Assembly (NCBI GenBank): GCA_023228945.1
Contig: JALOAI010000037.1
Coordinates: 1 to 40,762 of the forward strand
DNA length: 40,762 nucleotides
DNA from: Pigmentiphaga sp.
Lineage (GTDB): Bacteria; Pseudomonadota; Gammaproteobacteria; Burkholderiales; Burkholderiaceae_B
Direction of reading: 5' to 3'
Shown: positions 14,907 to 23,141 of the stretch, piece after piece
How the letters are laid out: every line of letters starts with the position of its first letter
Position numbering within the stretch: position 1 is the first letter of the stretch
The notes under the pieces: generated by a model
What the model saw: only the letters and a program-made list of their open reading frames with translations
Told to the model about the DNA's origin: nothing
Databases searched by the model: none
Translations under genes and position numbers: made by a program

Positions 14907-16232
14907 TTAACGCACCGGCAGGTTCATGCCCTTGAAATTGGCTTTCTTGAGCAGGGAGTCGTACTGATGGGACATGATGTACGACTGCACTTGAGCCATG
15001 AAGTCCATCGTGACCACAACGATGATCAGCAAAGACGTACCGCCAAAATAAAACGGAACGTTCCAGCGCAGGACCAGGAATTCGGGCAGCAAGCACACCA
15101 GGGTGATGTAGATGGCGCCCGCCAGCGTCAGCCGGGAGAGGATCCTGTCGATGTAACGCGCGGTTTGCTCGCCCGGACGAATGCCCGGGATGAACGCACC
15201 GCTCTTTTTGAGGTTGTCGGCCGTTTCGCGGCTGTTGAACACCAGCGCCGTATAGAAGAACGTGAAGAACACGATCGCCAACGCATACAGCGTGATGTAC
15301 AAGGGTTGCCCGGGCGACAGCGCGGCCGCGATGTCGCGCATCCAGAGCATGCTCTCGCCAGTGGCGAACCAACTGGTGAGCGTAGCCGGGAACAGGATGA
15401 TGGACGACGCGAAAATCGGCGGAATCACCCCGGACATATTGAGCTTGAGCGGCAGGTGCGAGCTTTGCCCGCCATACAGCTTGTTGCCCACTTGTCGCTT
15501 GGCATAGTTGACCGTGATGCGGCGCTGCCCACGCTCGACGAAAACGACGAATGCGGTGACCAGAACCACCAGCACAACGATGACCAGCGCTGAAAGAACC
15601 GCCATGGCGCCCGTGCGCACCAGCTCGAACAATCCCGCCAGCGCGGAGGGCAGGCCCGCCACGATACCGGCAAAGATGATGATCGAGATGCCGTTGCCCA
15701 GCCCACGCTCGGTAATCTGCTCGCCCAGCCACATGAGGAACATGGTGCCGGTGACCAGCGAGATGACCGTGGTAACGCGGAACAACATGCCCGGATCGAT
15801 GACGAGGCCGGGCTGCGACTCGAGGGCCACCGAGATACCCACCGCCTGGAACAGGGCAAGAACCAGGGTTCCGTAGCGGGTGTACTGGGTGATCTTGCGC
15901 CGCCCCGCTTCGCCTTCTTTCTTGATGGCTTCGAGGGACGGCACGATGACCGTGAGCAGCTGCATGATGATCGACGCCGAAATATACGGCATGATCCCCA
16001 GCGCCAGGATCGAGAAGCGCGACAGCGCGCCTCCCGAGAACATGTTGAACAGGCCGAGAATGCCGCCCTGGTTCTGCTGGAACAGCATGGAAAGCTGATC
16101 CGGGTCGATTCCCGGCACGGGAATGTGCGTACCGAGCCGGTAGACGACCAGCGCCATGACCAGAAACACCAGGCGGCGCTTCAGGTCGCTGTAGCGGCCC
16201 CCGGCCTTGCCCAACGTATTCGCAGTTGCCAA
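14907..16232 (-). CDS. secY: protein translocase subunit SecY
   Basis: Channel-forming subunit of the SecYEG inner-membrane translocon, 441 residues with ten membrane helices (E. coli 443). Recognisable blocks include the early RLVFLVMALVVYRLGTHIPV, the plug region after it, IMPYISASIIMQLL, the cytoplasmic loop VFVERGQRRITVNYAKRQVG and RPGEQTARYIDRILSRL. The start codon is TTG at 16232, behind GGGGA with 6-base spacing; no ATG or GTG lies nearby in frame. The last gene of the spc group, 19 bases after rplO. Confidence 0.98.
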   Translation of the reverse strand: MATANTLGKAGGRYSDLKRRLVFLVMALVVYRLGTHIPVPGIDPDQLSMLFQQNQGGILGLFNMFSGGALSRFSILALGIMPYISASIIMQLLTVIVPSLEAIKKEGEAGRRKITQYTRYGTLVLALFQAVGISVALESQPGLVIDPGMLFRVTTVISLVTGTMFLMWLGEQITERGLGNGISIIIFAGIVAGLPSALAGLFELVRTGAMAVLSALVIVVLVVLVTAFVVFVERGQRRITVNYAKRQVGNKLYGGQSSHLPLKLNMSGVIPPIFASSIILFPATLTSWFATGESMLWMRDIAAALSPGQPLYITLYALAIVFFTFFYTALVFNSRETADNLKKSGAFIPGIRPGEQTARYIDRILSRLTLAGAIYITLVCLLPEFLVLRWNVPFYFGGTSLLIIVVVTMDFMAQVQSYIMSHQYDSLLKKANFKGMNLPVR

Positions 16233-16251
16233 AGTGATCCCCGTGCGCCTT

Positions 16252-16707
16252 TTAAGCGTTGGCGGCGTTCAGGCTACCGCCCGCGGCCTCGATCGCGGCG
16301 CGAGCGCCGGCCGTGGCCGAAATGCCATTGAGCACTACCTTGCGGGTGAGCTCGCCCGACTTGATGACCTTGGCGTAGCGCACCTGCTGGCCAACGACAC
16401 CCGCTTGCTTCAGCACCTGCACGTCGATTTCGTCGACGGGCAGCTTCTGGAGCTCGGACAGGCGAACCTCGGCATAGAGGTGGCGACCCAGGGACTTGAA
16501 GCCGCGCTTGGGCAGACGGCGCTGCAGCGGCATCTGGCCGCCTTCGAAGCCGACCTTGTGGAAGCCGCCGGAACGCGACTTCTGGCCCTTGTGGCCACGG
16601 CCAGCGGTCTTGCCCAGGCCGGAGCCGATGCCACGGCCCACGCGGCGGCGCTCGCGGCGCGAGCCTGCGGCGGGCTCGAGGGTATTGAGTTGAGTGATGT
16701 TATCCAT
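16252..16707 (-). CDS. rplO: 50S ribosomal protein L15
   Basis: Late-assembling large-subunit protein, 151 residues (E. coli 144). The glycine-rich N-terminal extension RRVGRGIGSGLGKTAGRGHKG, which threads through 23S rRNA, and GFEGGQMPLQRRLPKRGFKS are characteristic. It lies 10 bases after rpmD and 19 before secY. Confidence 0.98.
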   Translation of the reverse strand: MDNITQLNTLEPAAGSRRERRRVGRGIGSGLGKTAGRGHKGQKSRSGGFHKVGFEGGQMPLQRRLPKRGFKSLGRHLYAEVRLSELQKLPVDEIDVQVLKQAGVVGQQVRYAKVIKSGELTRKVVLNGISATAGARAAIEAAGGSLNAANA

Positions 16708-16717
16708 GGCTATTCCT

Positions 16718-16906
16718 TCAGGCTTCCGAGACGGAGACCAGATAGGCCACCTTGCGGATCATGCCGCGGACCTCGGGCGTGTCGACCAGCACCTTGGTGC
16801 TGCGAATGCGACGCAGGCCCAGGCCGCGCACGGTAGCGCGGTGCGATTCGGGCGTGCCGATGGGCGAACGGACCAGCGTCACCTTGACCTGTTTTTGAGT
16901 GGTCAT
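16718..16906 (-). CDS. rpmD: 50S ribosomal protein L30
   Basis: A 62-residue protein (E. coli 59). VTLVRSPIGTPESHRATVRG followed by LGLRRI and the final RGMIRKVAYLVSV are typical. It starts 3 bases after the rpsE stop, implying coupled translation. Confidence 0.97.
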   Translation of the reverse strand: MTTQKQVKVTLVRSPIGTPESHRATVRGLGLRRIRSTKVLVDTPEVRGMIRKVAYLVSVSEA

Positions 16907-16909
16907 GTG

Positions 16910-17431
16910 TTACCCCAGAATCTCTTCGACCGTTTTGCCACGCTTGGCGGCGATTTCGGACGGAGTGGACGAGGCGCGCAGTCCGTTGAGGGTTGCACGC
17001 ACCAGGTTGTAGGGATTGGTGGAGCCCAGGCTCTTGGCCACCACGTTGCGCACGCCCATGACGTCGAAGATGGCGCGCATCGGGCCGCCGGCGATCACGC
17101 CGGTACCTTCGGCGGCGGGCGAGATCAGCACCTTGGAGGCGCCGTGCTTGCCGACCACCGCGTGGTGCAGGGTGCCGTTCTTGAGGGCAACCTTGACCAT
17201 GCCGCGACGAGCTTGTTCCATCGCCTTCTGGACGGCCACCGGCACTTCGCGGGCCTTGCCCTTGCCCATGCCGATCCGGCCATCGCCGTCGCCCACCACG
17301 CTCAGCGCCGCGAAGCTCATGGTGCGACCACCCTTCACGACCTTGCTGACGCGGTTGACCGCGATCATTTTTTCACGGAAGCCGTCATCGCGCTCTTCGG
17401 CGTTGGCGTTCCTGCCTTGCATCTTGGCCAT
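16910..17431 (-). CDS. rpsE: 30S ribosomal protein S5
   Basis: Small-subunit body protein involved in decoding fidelity and mRNA unwinding; 173 residues (E. coli 167). It has the double-stranded RNA-binding N-terminal half with VNRVSKVVKGGRTMSFAALS (the spectinomycin-contact loop KVVKGGR appears wild type) and the C-terminal GVRNVVAKSLGSTNPYNLVRA. It follows rplR by 12 bases. Confidence 0.99.
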   Translation of the reverse strand: MAKMQGRNANAEERDDGFREKMIAVNRVSKVVKGGRTMSFAALSVVGDGDGRIGMGKGKAREVPVAVQKAMEQARRGMVKVALKNGTLHHAVVGKHGASKVLISPAAEGTGVIAGGPMRAIFDVMGVRNVVAKSLGSTNPYNLVRATLNGLRASSTPSEIAAKRGKTVEEILG

Positions 17432-17443
17432 TGTGATCCTCGC

Positions 17444-17809
17444 TTAGAACTTCAGGCCGGCTTCGCGCGCGGCTTCCGCCAACGCCTTCACACGACCGTG
17501 ATAGCGGAAACCGGAGCGATCGAACGCCACCGACTCGATACCCGCGGCGCGGGCCTTTTCGGCCACGCGCTTGCCCACCAGGGTAGCGGCGGCGATATTG
17601 CCGCCCTTGCCCACCTGGTCGGCGAGCTGCTGGCGCACCTCGGGCTCCAGTGTGGAAGCGCTGGCGACGACGACGTTGCCGGCGGGGCCAATGATATTGG
17701 CATAAATGTGCGAGTTGGAGCGATGCACCGACAGGCGATGCATCTCCAGCTCGTGGATCTTGCGCCGGGCGGGAACCGCGCGACGCAAACGGGATTGTTT
17801 TTTGTCCAT
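17444..17809 (-). CDS. rplR: 50S ribosomal protein L18
   Basis: 5S rRNA-binding protein, 121 residues (E. coli 117). The basic N-terminus (KKQSRLRRAVPARRKIHELE), LSVHRSNSHIYANII and the end FDRSGFRYHGRVKALAEAARE are diagnostic. ATG 17809, 18 bases after rplF. Confidence 0.99.
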   Translation of the reverse strand: MDKKQSRLRRAVPARRKIHELEMHRLSVHRSNSHIYANIIGPAGNVVVASASTLEPEVRQQLADQVGKGGNIAAATLVGKRVAEKARAAGIESVAFDRSGFRYHGRVKALAEAAREAGLKF

Positions 17810-17827
17810 GATTCGTCCTTGCGCCCT

Positions 17828-18361
17828 TTACTTCTTCTTGGTCTCTTTGATGATGACCCGCTCGTTGGCGTAACGCACACCCTTGCCCTTGTAGGGCTCG
17901 GGCGGACGATAGGCACGGATCTCGGCGGCAACCTGGCCGATCACCTGCTTGTCGGCGCCTTTGAGCACGATTTCGGTTTGCGTGGGGCACTCGACCTTCA
18001 CGCCGGCCGGCATCTGGTGCACGACGTCGTGCGAGAAACCGAGCTGGAGCTTGACGGCGTCGCCCTGCGCCTGGGCGCGATAACCCACGCCAACCAGGTT
18101 GAGCTTGCGCTCGAAGCCCTTGCTGACGCCGGTGACCATGTTGTTGACGAGCGAACGCAGCGTGCCGGACATCGCGCTCGCGTGGCGGGAATCGTTGGCC
18201 GCCGCGAAGTTCAGCTTGCCGCCGTCTTCGGTGATGGTGACCGTGCCGTCGAGCGGCTGCACCAGCGTACCCAGGGGACCTTTGACGGTGATCTGGTTGG
18301 CGGCGAAGCTGGCCTCGACGCCCTTGGGCAGTTCAACGGGATACTTGGCAATACGTGACAT
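17828..18361 (-). CDS. rplF: 50S ribosomal protein L6
   Basis: Two-domain protein near the sarcin-ricin loop, 177 residues (the same as E. coli). MSRIAKYPVELPKGVEASF, TMVTGVSKGFERKLNLVGVG-type core (here NNMVTGVSKGFERK) and the C-terminal PEPYKGKGVRYANE block are present. It follows rpsH by 12 bases. Confidence 0.99.
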   Translation of the reverse strand: MSRIAKYPVELPKGVEASFAANQITVKGPLGTLVQPLDGTVTITEDGGKLNFAAANDSRHASAMSGTLRSLVNNMVTGVSKGFERKLNLVGVGYRAQAQGDAVKLQLGFSHDVVHQMPAGVKVECPTQTEIVLKGADKQVIGQVAAEIRAYRPPEPYKGKGVRYANERVIIKETKKK

Positions 18362-18373
18362 GTCTGGACTCCT

Positions 18374-18769
18374 TTACGCCACGTAGCAGAGGACTTCGCC
18401 ACCCACGCCATCGGCGCGGGCACGGCGGTCCGTCATCACGCCACGCGGGGTGGAGACGATCGCCACGCCCAGGCCGTTCATGACCTGGGGAATGGCGCTG
18501 CGGCCCTTGTAGATACGCAGGCCGGGGCGCGAAACGCGTTCGATGCGCTCGATGACCGGGCGGCCGGCGTAGTATTTGAGGGAGATCTCAAGCACCGGCT
18601 TGGCGCCGTTGGCCTGGACCTGAAAATCTTCGATGTAGCCTTCGTCCTTGAGCACGGTGGCAATGGCCACCTTCAGCTTTGAGGAGGGCATGCTGACCGT
18701 CGCCTTTTCCACTTGCTGGGCGTTACGGATGCGAGTCAGCATATCGGCGATGGGATCGCTCATGCTCAT
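18374..18769 (-). CDS. rpsH: 30S ribosomal protein S8
   Basis: Central-domain 16S rRNA-binding protein and, in E. coli, the translational repressor of the spc operon; 131 residues (E. coli 130). MSMSDPIADMLTRIRNAQ at the start and the end STPRGVMTDRRARADGVGGE are family features. The first of two Met codons is used: GGAG lies 7 bases upstream of it. Confidence 0.99.
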   Translation of the reverse strand: MSMSDPIADMLTRIRNAQQVEKATVSMPSSKLKVAIATVLKDEGYIEDFQVQANGAKPVLEISLKYYAGRPVIERIERVSRPGLRIYKGRSAIPQVMNGLGVAIVSTPRGVMTDRRARADGVGGEVLCYVA

Positions 18770-18779
18770 AATGAATCTC

Positions 18780-19085
18780 CTACCAGCTGGCCTTGGTCAT
18801 GCCGGGAACCTCGCCGCGCATTGCCATCTCGCGCAGTTTGATACGACCGACACCGAATTTGCTGAACACGCCACGCGGACGCCCGGTGATCGCGCAGCGG
18901 TTGCGCTGGCGAGTGGGGTTGGCATTGCGCGGCAGTTGCTGCAGCTTGAGGCGAGCTTCGTAGCGTTCTTCGTCCGACTTGGAGGTGTCGTCGATGATGG
19001 CCTTCAGGGCATTGCGCTTGTTGGCGAACTTGTTGGCCAGCTTAACGCGCTTGACTTCGCGATTGATGAGTGAAAGTTTAGCCAC
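18780..19085 (-). CDS. rpsN: 30S ribosomal protein S14
   Basis: Head protein of 101 residues, the long zinc-free (C-) form: MAKLSLINREVKRVKLANKF, LQQLPRNANPTRQRNRCAIT and RPRGVFSKFGVGRIKLREMA. The zinc-ribbon cysteines of the short form are absent, as expected for proteobacteria. It follows rplE by 11 bases. Confidence 0.99.
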   Translation of the reverse strand: MAKLSLINREVKRVKLANKFANKRNALKAIIDDTSKSDEERYEARLKLQQLPRNANPTRQRNRCAITGRPRGVFSKFGVGRIKLREMAMRGEVPGMTKASW

Positions 19086-19096
19086 GTCATCACCCC

Positions 19097-19636
19097 TTAA
19101 TTACGGAACGGGAAGCTGAACGCGCTCAGCAAGGCGCGGGCTTCGTCATCGGTCTTGGCGGTGGTGGTAATGCTGATGTTCATGCCACGCAACGCATCGA
19201 TCTTGTCGTACTCGATCTCGGGGAAGATGATCTGCTCTTTGATCCCCATGTTGAAATTGCCCCGGCCATCGAAGGCCTTGGGCGAAATTCCGCGAAAGTC
19301 GCGCACGCGCGGCAGGGCCACGGCGATGAGGCGATCGAGGAATTCATACATGCGGCGGCCACGCAGGGTGACCATGCAGCCGATCGGGTAGTCTTCGCGG
19401 ATCTTGAAGCCGGCGATGGCCTTGCGGGTCTTGGTGACCACGGGCTTCTGGCCGGAGATCTTGGTGAGGTCGCCCACGGCGTGCTCGATGACCTTTTTAT
19501 CGGCCACGGCTTCGGACACACCCATGTTGAGGGTGATCTTGGTGATGCGCGGGACTTCCATCACGCTTTTGTAGTCGAACTTTTCGGTGAGCTGCTTTGC
19601 CACCGTGCTGCGATAGAACTCTTGCAAACGAGCCAT
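19097..19636 (-). CDS. rplE: 50S ribosomal protein L5
   Basis: Binds 5S rRNA in the central protuberance, 179 residues (the same as E. coli). VMEVPRITKITLNMGVSEA, KTRKAIAGFKIREDYPIGC and the end IEYDKIDALRGMNISITTTA are diagnostic. It lies 10 bases after rplX. Confidence 0.99.
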   Translation of the reverse strand: MARLQEFYRSTVAKQLTEKFDYKSVMEVPRITKITLNMGVSEAVADKKVIEHAVGDLTKISGQKPVVTKTRKAIAGFKIREDYPIGCMVTLRGRRMYEFLDRLIAVALPRVRDFRGISPKAFDGRGNFNMGIKEQIIFPEIEYDKIDALRGMNISITTTAKTDDEARALLSAFSFPFRN

Positions 19637-19646
19637 TGCTTACCCC

Positions 19647-19967
19647 TTACGCTTTCGCGCCAACGGCCTGACCATTGGAGCGGAAAATGCGCACTTTCTT
19701 GCCGTCTTGCTCGGTAAAACCGACGCGGTCGGCCTTGCCGGTGGCGGGATTGAAAATGGCAACGTTGGACACATGGATGGGCATGGTTTTGTCGACGATG
19801 CCGCCCATTTCGTTACGCATGGGATTGGGCTTGACGTGCTTTTTGACGACGTTGACACCCTCGACCAGGACGTACTCGGCGCTGATGCGCTGCAGTACGA
19901 CACCGCGGCGCTTGCGATCCTTGCCGGTCAGGACGATGACCTCGTCGCCTTTGCGAATCTTGTTCAT
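19647..19967 (-). CDS. rplX: 50S ribosomal protein L24
   Basis: Assembly-initiator protein with a KOW fold, 106 residues (E. coli 104). MNKIRKGDEVIVLTGKDRKR carries the KOW motif; VNVVKKHVKPNP and GGIVDKTMPIHVSNVA follow. It lies 10 bases after rplN. Confidence 0.99.
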   Translation of the reverse strand: MNKIRKGDEVIVLTGKDRKRRGVVLQRISAEYVLVEGVNVVKKHVKPNPMRNEMGGIVDKTMPIHVSNVAIFNPATGKADRVGFTEQDGKKVRIFRSNGQAVGAKA

Positions 19968-19977
19968 GGCCGGCTCC

Positions 19978-20346
19978 TTAGAGGACTTCAGGGGCGAGCG
20001 ACACGATCTTCATGAACTTCTCGGTACGCAGTTCGCGCGTGACCGGTCCGAAGATACGAGTGCCGATGGGTTCGAGCTTGGCGTTGAGCAGCACGGCCGC
20101 ATTGCCGCCAAAACGGATCAGCGAGCCATCCTTGCGGCGCACGCCCTTGGCGGTACGCACGACGACGGCGTTGTAGATCTCGCCTTTTTTGACGCGCCCG
20201 CGGGGCGCGGCGTCTTTGACGGTGACCTTGATGATGTCGCCGATGCCGGCGTAACGACGCTTGGAGCCGCCCAACACCTTGATGCACATGACATGACGCG
20301 CACCCGTGTTATCGGCCACGTCCAGCGTGGTCTGCATTTGAATCAT
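19978..20346 (-). CDS. rplN: 50S ribosomal protein L14
   Basis: Intersubunit-bridge protein of 122 residues (E. coli 123). MIQMQTTLDVADNTGARHVM and the end FGPVTRELRTEKFMKIVSLA are typical. It is the first gene of the spc group: a 437-base gap with a terminator and a promoter separates it from rpsQ, so it starts a new transcript with a leader of about 290 bases. Confidence 0.99.
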   Translation of the reverse strand: MIQMQTTLDVADNTGARHVMCIKVLGGSKRRYAGIGDIIKVTVKDAAPRGRVKKGEIYNAVVVRTAKGVRRKDGSLIRFGGNAAVLLNAKLEPIGTRIFGPVTRELRTEKFMKIVSLAPEVL

Positions 20347-20646
20347 GATTTAACCTTATCCAACTTGAGCCGCACGGCAGACTGCTGGGTAGCACACTGC
20401 TGGCGATCAGTTTTGGCCCCGTTCGGCCCGCCTGCCACCATCCGGACGCTGCCGGCAGCAAACAGCCTGGCCTGGGAAGAAATCCGGCGTGCAGGCACGA
20501 TGGCCTTCGGCCACCCCGCCCTGCCCACCAGACAGGACTTTTTTCCTTACTTCAAGGGCATCCGAACCTTGCAGCACGCCCACACCCGAAAATCAAGGCA
20601 TGAATCCATGCGGCGCGGCCAAAGAGCCATTAAAGGAAAGCTATAG

Positions 20647-20675
20647 AGTATACCCGGCTTGAATCAAGCACACAA
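20647..20675 (-). promoter_or_regulatory. promoter of the spc group (rplN onward)
   Basis: On the coding strand TTGTGT (complement of 20670-20675) and TATACT (complement of 20647-20652) are separated by exactly 17 bases, close to the sigma-70 consensus. It lies just downstream of the rpsQ terminator and faces rplN. Confidence 0.75.
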
Positions 20676-20696
20676 GCTTTATACAAGCCAAAGGGC

Positions 20697-20740
20697 AAAA
20701 ACCCCACACGTCGGCGCCATACTGGCACCGGGTGCGGGGC
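20697..20740 (-). terminator. rho-independent terminator after rpsQ
   Basis: On the coding strand CCCCGCAC (20739-20732) pairs with GTGTGGGG (20709-20702), with an inner GGTGCC/GGCGCC pairing, followed by five T. It ends the S10 group transcripts. Confidence 0.85.
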
Positions 20741-20783
20741 TTGAGAGAACCGTGCGGCCGGGCTGGGATGCCCGGCCTGGCGC

Positions 20784-21068
20784 TCAGATGATGCGCACGG
20801 CCTCGATCAGGCGCGTCACCGCCCACGCCTTGCTGCGCGAGATCGGACGGCCTTCGGCGATCTCGACGGTATCGCCTTCGTTGTACTGGTTGTTTTCGTC
20901 GTGGGCCTTGTATTTCGCCGACCGCATGACGATCTTGCCGTACAACGGATGCTTGACACGACGCTCGACGCGGACGACGACCGTCTTGTCCATCTTGTTG
21001 GAAACGACCTTGCCGATCAGCGTGCGCTGACGCTTGGCCGGGGCCTGGACTTGTTCGGTGGTGCTCAT
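20784..21068 (-). CDS. rpsQ: 30S ribosomal protein S17
   Basis: Early-assembly 16S rRNA-binding protein with an OB fold, 94 residues (E. coli 84, with the surplus mostly in the N-terminal STTEQVQAPAKRQR). TLIGKVVSNKMDKTVVVRVE and GDTVEIAEGRPISRSKAW are diagnostic. Its ATG overlaps the rpmC stop by four bases. It is the last gene of the S10 group here. Confidence 0.99.
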   Translation of the reverse strand: MSTTEQVQAPAKRQRTLIGKVVSNKMDKTVVVRVERRVKHPLYGKIVMRSAKYKAHDENNQYNEGDTVEIAEGRPISRSKAWAVTRLIEAVRII

Positions 21069-21262
21069 GCTAGACCCCCTGCCTTCTGGCGCATGACGGT
21101 GCGCACGCGCGCGATGTCGCGGCGCACCTTGCCCAGCTGGCTGGTGTTGGAAAGCTGCTGGGTGGCCACCTGCATACGCAGGCTGAACTGGGCCTTCAGC
21201 AGGCTCTCGAGCTCTTTCTTGAGCTCGGCGGTATCCTTGCTACGGAGTTCGCTCGCTTTCAT
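21065..21262 (-). CDS. rpmC: 50S ribosomal protein L29
   Basis: A 65-residue two-helix protein near the tunnel exit, a docking site for SRP and trigger factor (E. coli 63). MKASELRSKDTAELKKELES and the end LGKVRRDIARVRTVMRQK are typical. ATG 21262 is set by homology, since the open frame extends further upstream; it overlaps rpsQ by four bases. Confidence 0.98.
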   Translation of the reverse strand: MKASELRSKDTAELKKELESLLKAQFSLRMQVATQQLSNTSQLGKVRRDIARVRTVMRQKAGGLA

Positions 21263-21281
21263 ATGGATTCCTGTTGCGCCT

Positions 21282-21698
21282 TCAGGCGCCGACGTGACGC
21301 GTGACGAACACGGTCGAGATCGGGAGCTTGGCGGCGGCCAGGCGGAACGCCTCGCGAGCCATCTCTTCGCTGACCCCTTCCATTTCGTAGAGCACCTTGC
21401 CGGGCTGGATCTCGGCGACCCAGAACTCAGGGTTGCCCTTGCCGTTACCCATCCGGACTTCGGCGGGCTTTTGCGAAATGGGCTTGTCGGGGAAGATACG
21501 GATCCAGATCCGGCCGCCACGCTTGATGTGACGGTTGATGGCGCGACGAGCGGCTTCGATCTGGCGCGCCGTGAGGCGGCCACGACCGGTAGCCTTCAGG
21601 CCGAATTCGCCAAACGATACGTTGGCACCGCGCGTGGCCAGGCCCGTGTTACGGCCCTTATGCTCTTTGCGGTATTTTCTGCGTGCTGGCTGCAGCAT
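21282..21698 (-). CDS. rplP: 50S ribosomal protein L16
   Basis: Positions A-site tRNA on the large subunit, 138 residues (E. coli 136). MLQPARRKYRKEHKGRNTG, AIEAARRAINRHIKRGGRIW and GKGNPEFWVAEIQPGKVLYE are family signatures. It begins two bases after the rpsC stop. Confidence 0.99.
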   Translation of the reverse strand: MLQPARRKYRKEHKGRNTGLATRGANVSFGEFGLKATGRGRLTARQIEAARRAINRHIKRGGRIWIRIFPDKPISQKPAEVRMGNGKGNPEFWVAEIQPGKVLYEMEGVSEEMAREAFRLAAAKLPISTVFVTRHVGA

Positions 21699-21700
21699 GC

Positions 21701-22507
21701 TTATTCTCCGTCTTTGCCAGCCGCGGCGGCGTCTGCGCCAGCCGGCTTGCTATCGGTTCTACGGGCACCACCGCCACCACGGCCGGGGCGGCCCGGACGG
21801 CCACCCGGACGATCGCCACGAGGCGCGCGGCGCGGACGGCGCTCTTCTTCGCGCGGGGTCTCGGCAACCAGGTCGGCGCCATTCAGGCTGTCGCCCTTAT
21901 AGACCCAAACCTTGATGCCGATGATGCCGTACGTGGTGTGCGCTTCGGAGGTGCCGTACTCGATGTTGGCGCGCAGGGTGTGCAGCGGCACACGGCCTTC
22001 ACGGTACCATTCGGTACGAGCGATTTCGATGCCGTTGAGGCGGCCCGAGCTCATGATCTTGATGCCCTGGGCGCCCAGGCGCATGGCATTCTGCATGGCG
22101 CGCTTCATGGCCCGGCGGAACATGATGCGCTTTTCGAGCTGCTGGGCGATCGAATCGGCGATCAGCTGCGCGTCGACTTCCGGCTTGCGGATTTCTTCGA
22201 TGTTGACGTGCACGGGCACGCCCATCAGACGCTGCAGATCGGCCTTGAGGATCTCGATGTCCTCGCCCTTCTTGCCGATCACCACACCCGGGCGGGCCGA
22301 GTAGACGGTGATGCGGGCATTCTTGGCGGGACGCTCGATGACCACGCGGCCAACCGAAGCGTTCTTGAGCTTCTTCTTCAGGTACTCGCGCACCTGGGCA
22401 TCTTGCACCAGCATGCCGGCGTAGGCTTTATCGTCGGCATACCAGCGCGAAGACCAGTTGCGGCTGACGGCCAGACGGAATCCGGTCGGATGAATTTTCT
22501 GTCCCAT
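21701..22507 (-). CDS. rpsC: 30S ribosomal protein S3
   Basis: mRNA-entry-channel protein with a KH domain, 268 residues against 233 in E. coli. MGQKIHPTGFRLAVSRNWSS, the KH loop VVIGKKGEDIE and IEYGTSEAHTTYGIIGIKVW are clear. The extra length is a low-complexity Arg/Gly/Pro tail (from about residue 220) of the kind seen in Burkholderiales, ending in an Ala-rich stretch. Confidence 0.99.
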   Translation of the reverse strand: MGQKIHPTGFRLAVSRNWSSRWYADDKAYAGMLVQDAQVREYLKKKLKNASVGRVVIERPAKNARITVYSARPGVVIGKKGEDIEILKADLQRLMGVPVHVNIEEIRKPEVDAQLIADSIAQQLEKRIMFRRAMKRAMQNAMRLGAQGIKIMSSGRLNGIEIARTEWYREGRVPLHTLRANIEYGTSEAHTTYGIIGIKVWVYKGDSLNGADLVAETPREEERRPRRAPRGDRPGGRPGRPGRGGGGARRTDSKPAGADAAAAGKDGE

Positions 22508-22516
22508 CGTGACTCC

Positions 22517-22852
22517 TTAGGCGCCGACCTTGACCACGATGTGGCAAGTCTGCTTTTCGATCTTCACGCCGCGGCCCTTGGCGCGCGTGTCGAAACGTTT
22601 CATGGAAGTCGCTTTGTCGACGTAGATGGTGGTGACCTTCAGTTCGTCGATGTCGGCGCCGTCGTTGTGTTCGGCGTTGGCGATCGCGGATTCCACGGCC
22701 TTGCGGATGATCACCGCCGCCTTCTTGGGCGTAAACGCCAGGATGTTGAGCGCCTGGGCCACGGGCTTGCCGCGCACCAGATCGGCCACCAGGCGGGCCT
22801 TCTGGGCGGAAATGGCAACGCCGCGGACGATGGCTGCAGTTTCGGTTTGCAT
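22517..22852 (-). CDS. rplV: 50S ribosomal protein L22
   Basis: Lines the exit tunnel, 111 residues (E. coli 110). AISAQKARLVADLVRGKPVA and the tunnel-hairpin end RFDTRAKGRGVKIEKQTCHI are diagnostic; the hairpin shows no deletion of the sort that gives macrolide resistance. It follows rpsS by three bases. Confidence 0.99.
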   Translation of the reverse strand: MQTETAAIVRGVAISAQKARLVADLVRGKPVAQALNILAFTPKKAAVIIRKAVESAIANAEHNDGADIDELKVTTIYVDKATSMKRFDTRAKGRGVKIEKQTCHIVVKVGA

Positions 22853-22855
22853 AGC

Positions 22856-23131
22856 TTACCTCCGTGCCTTTTTGTCGGCCGCATGACCCTTGAAGGTACG
22901 GGTCAATGCGAATTCACCGAACTTGTGGCCGACCATGTTCTCGTTGATATACACGGGAACGTGCTGGCGGCCGTTGTGCACGGCAAAGGTGAGCCCGATG
23001 AATTCGGGCAGGATGGTGGAGCGGCGCGACCAGATTTTGATCGGCTTTTTCTCTTTGCCGCCGGACGCAGCCTCTGCCTTCTTGAGCAGATAGGCGTCGA
23101 CGAACGGACCTTTCTTAATCGAACGTGACAT
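22856..23131 (-). CDS. rpsS: 30S ribosomal protein S19
   Basis: Head protein bridging to 23S rRNA, 91 residues (E. coli 92). MSRSIKKGPFVDAYLLKKAE, the IKIWSRRSTILPEFIGLTFA block and GHKFGEFALTRTFKGHAADK are typical. It lies 10 bases after rplB. Confidence 0.99.
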   Translation of the reverse strand: MSRSIKKGPFVDAYLLKKAEAASGGKEKKPIKIWSRRSTILPEFIGLTFAVHNGRQHVPVYINENMVGHKFGEFALTRTFKGHAADKKARR

Positions 23132-23141
23132 GGTTCGCCTC

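Larger units (their letters stand above)
20347..20783. other. long rpsQ-rplN spacer holding a terminator and the spc promoter
   Basis: No gene is seen in these 437 bases. In transcription order they hold the rpsQ terminator, the rplN promoter and a GC-rich leader of about 290 bases. Such a leader could carry a ribosomal-protein binding site, but I cannot identify one by eye. Confidence 0.6.
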
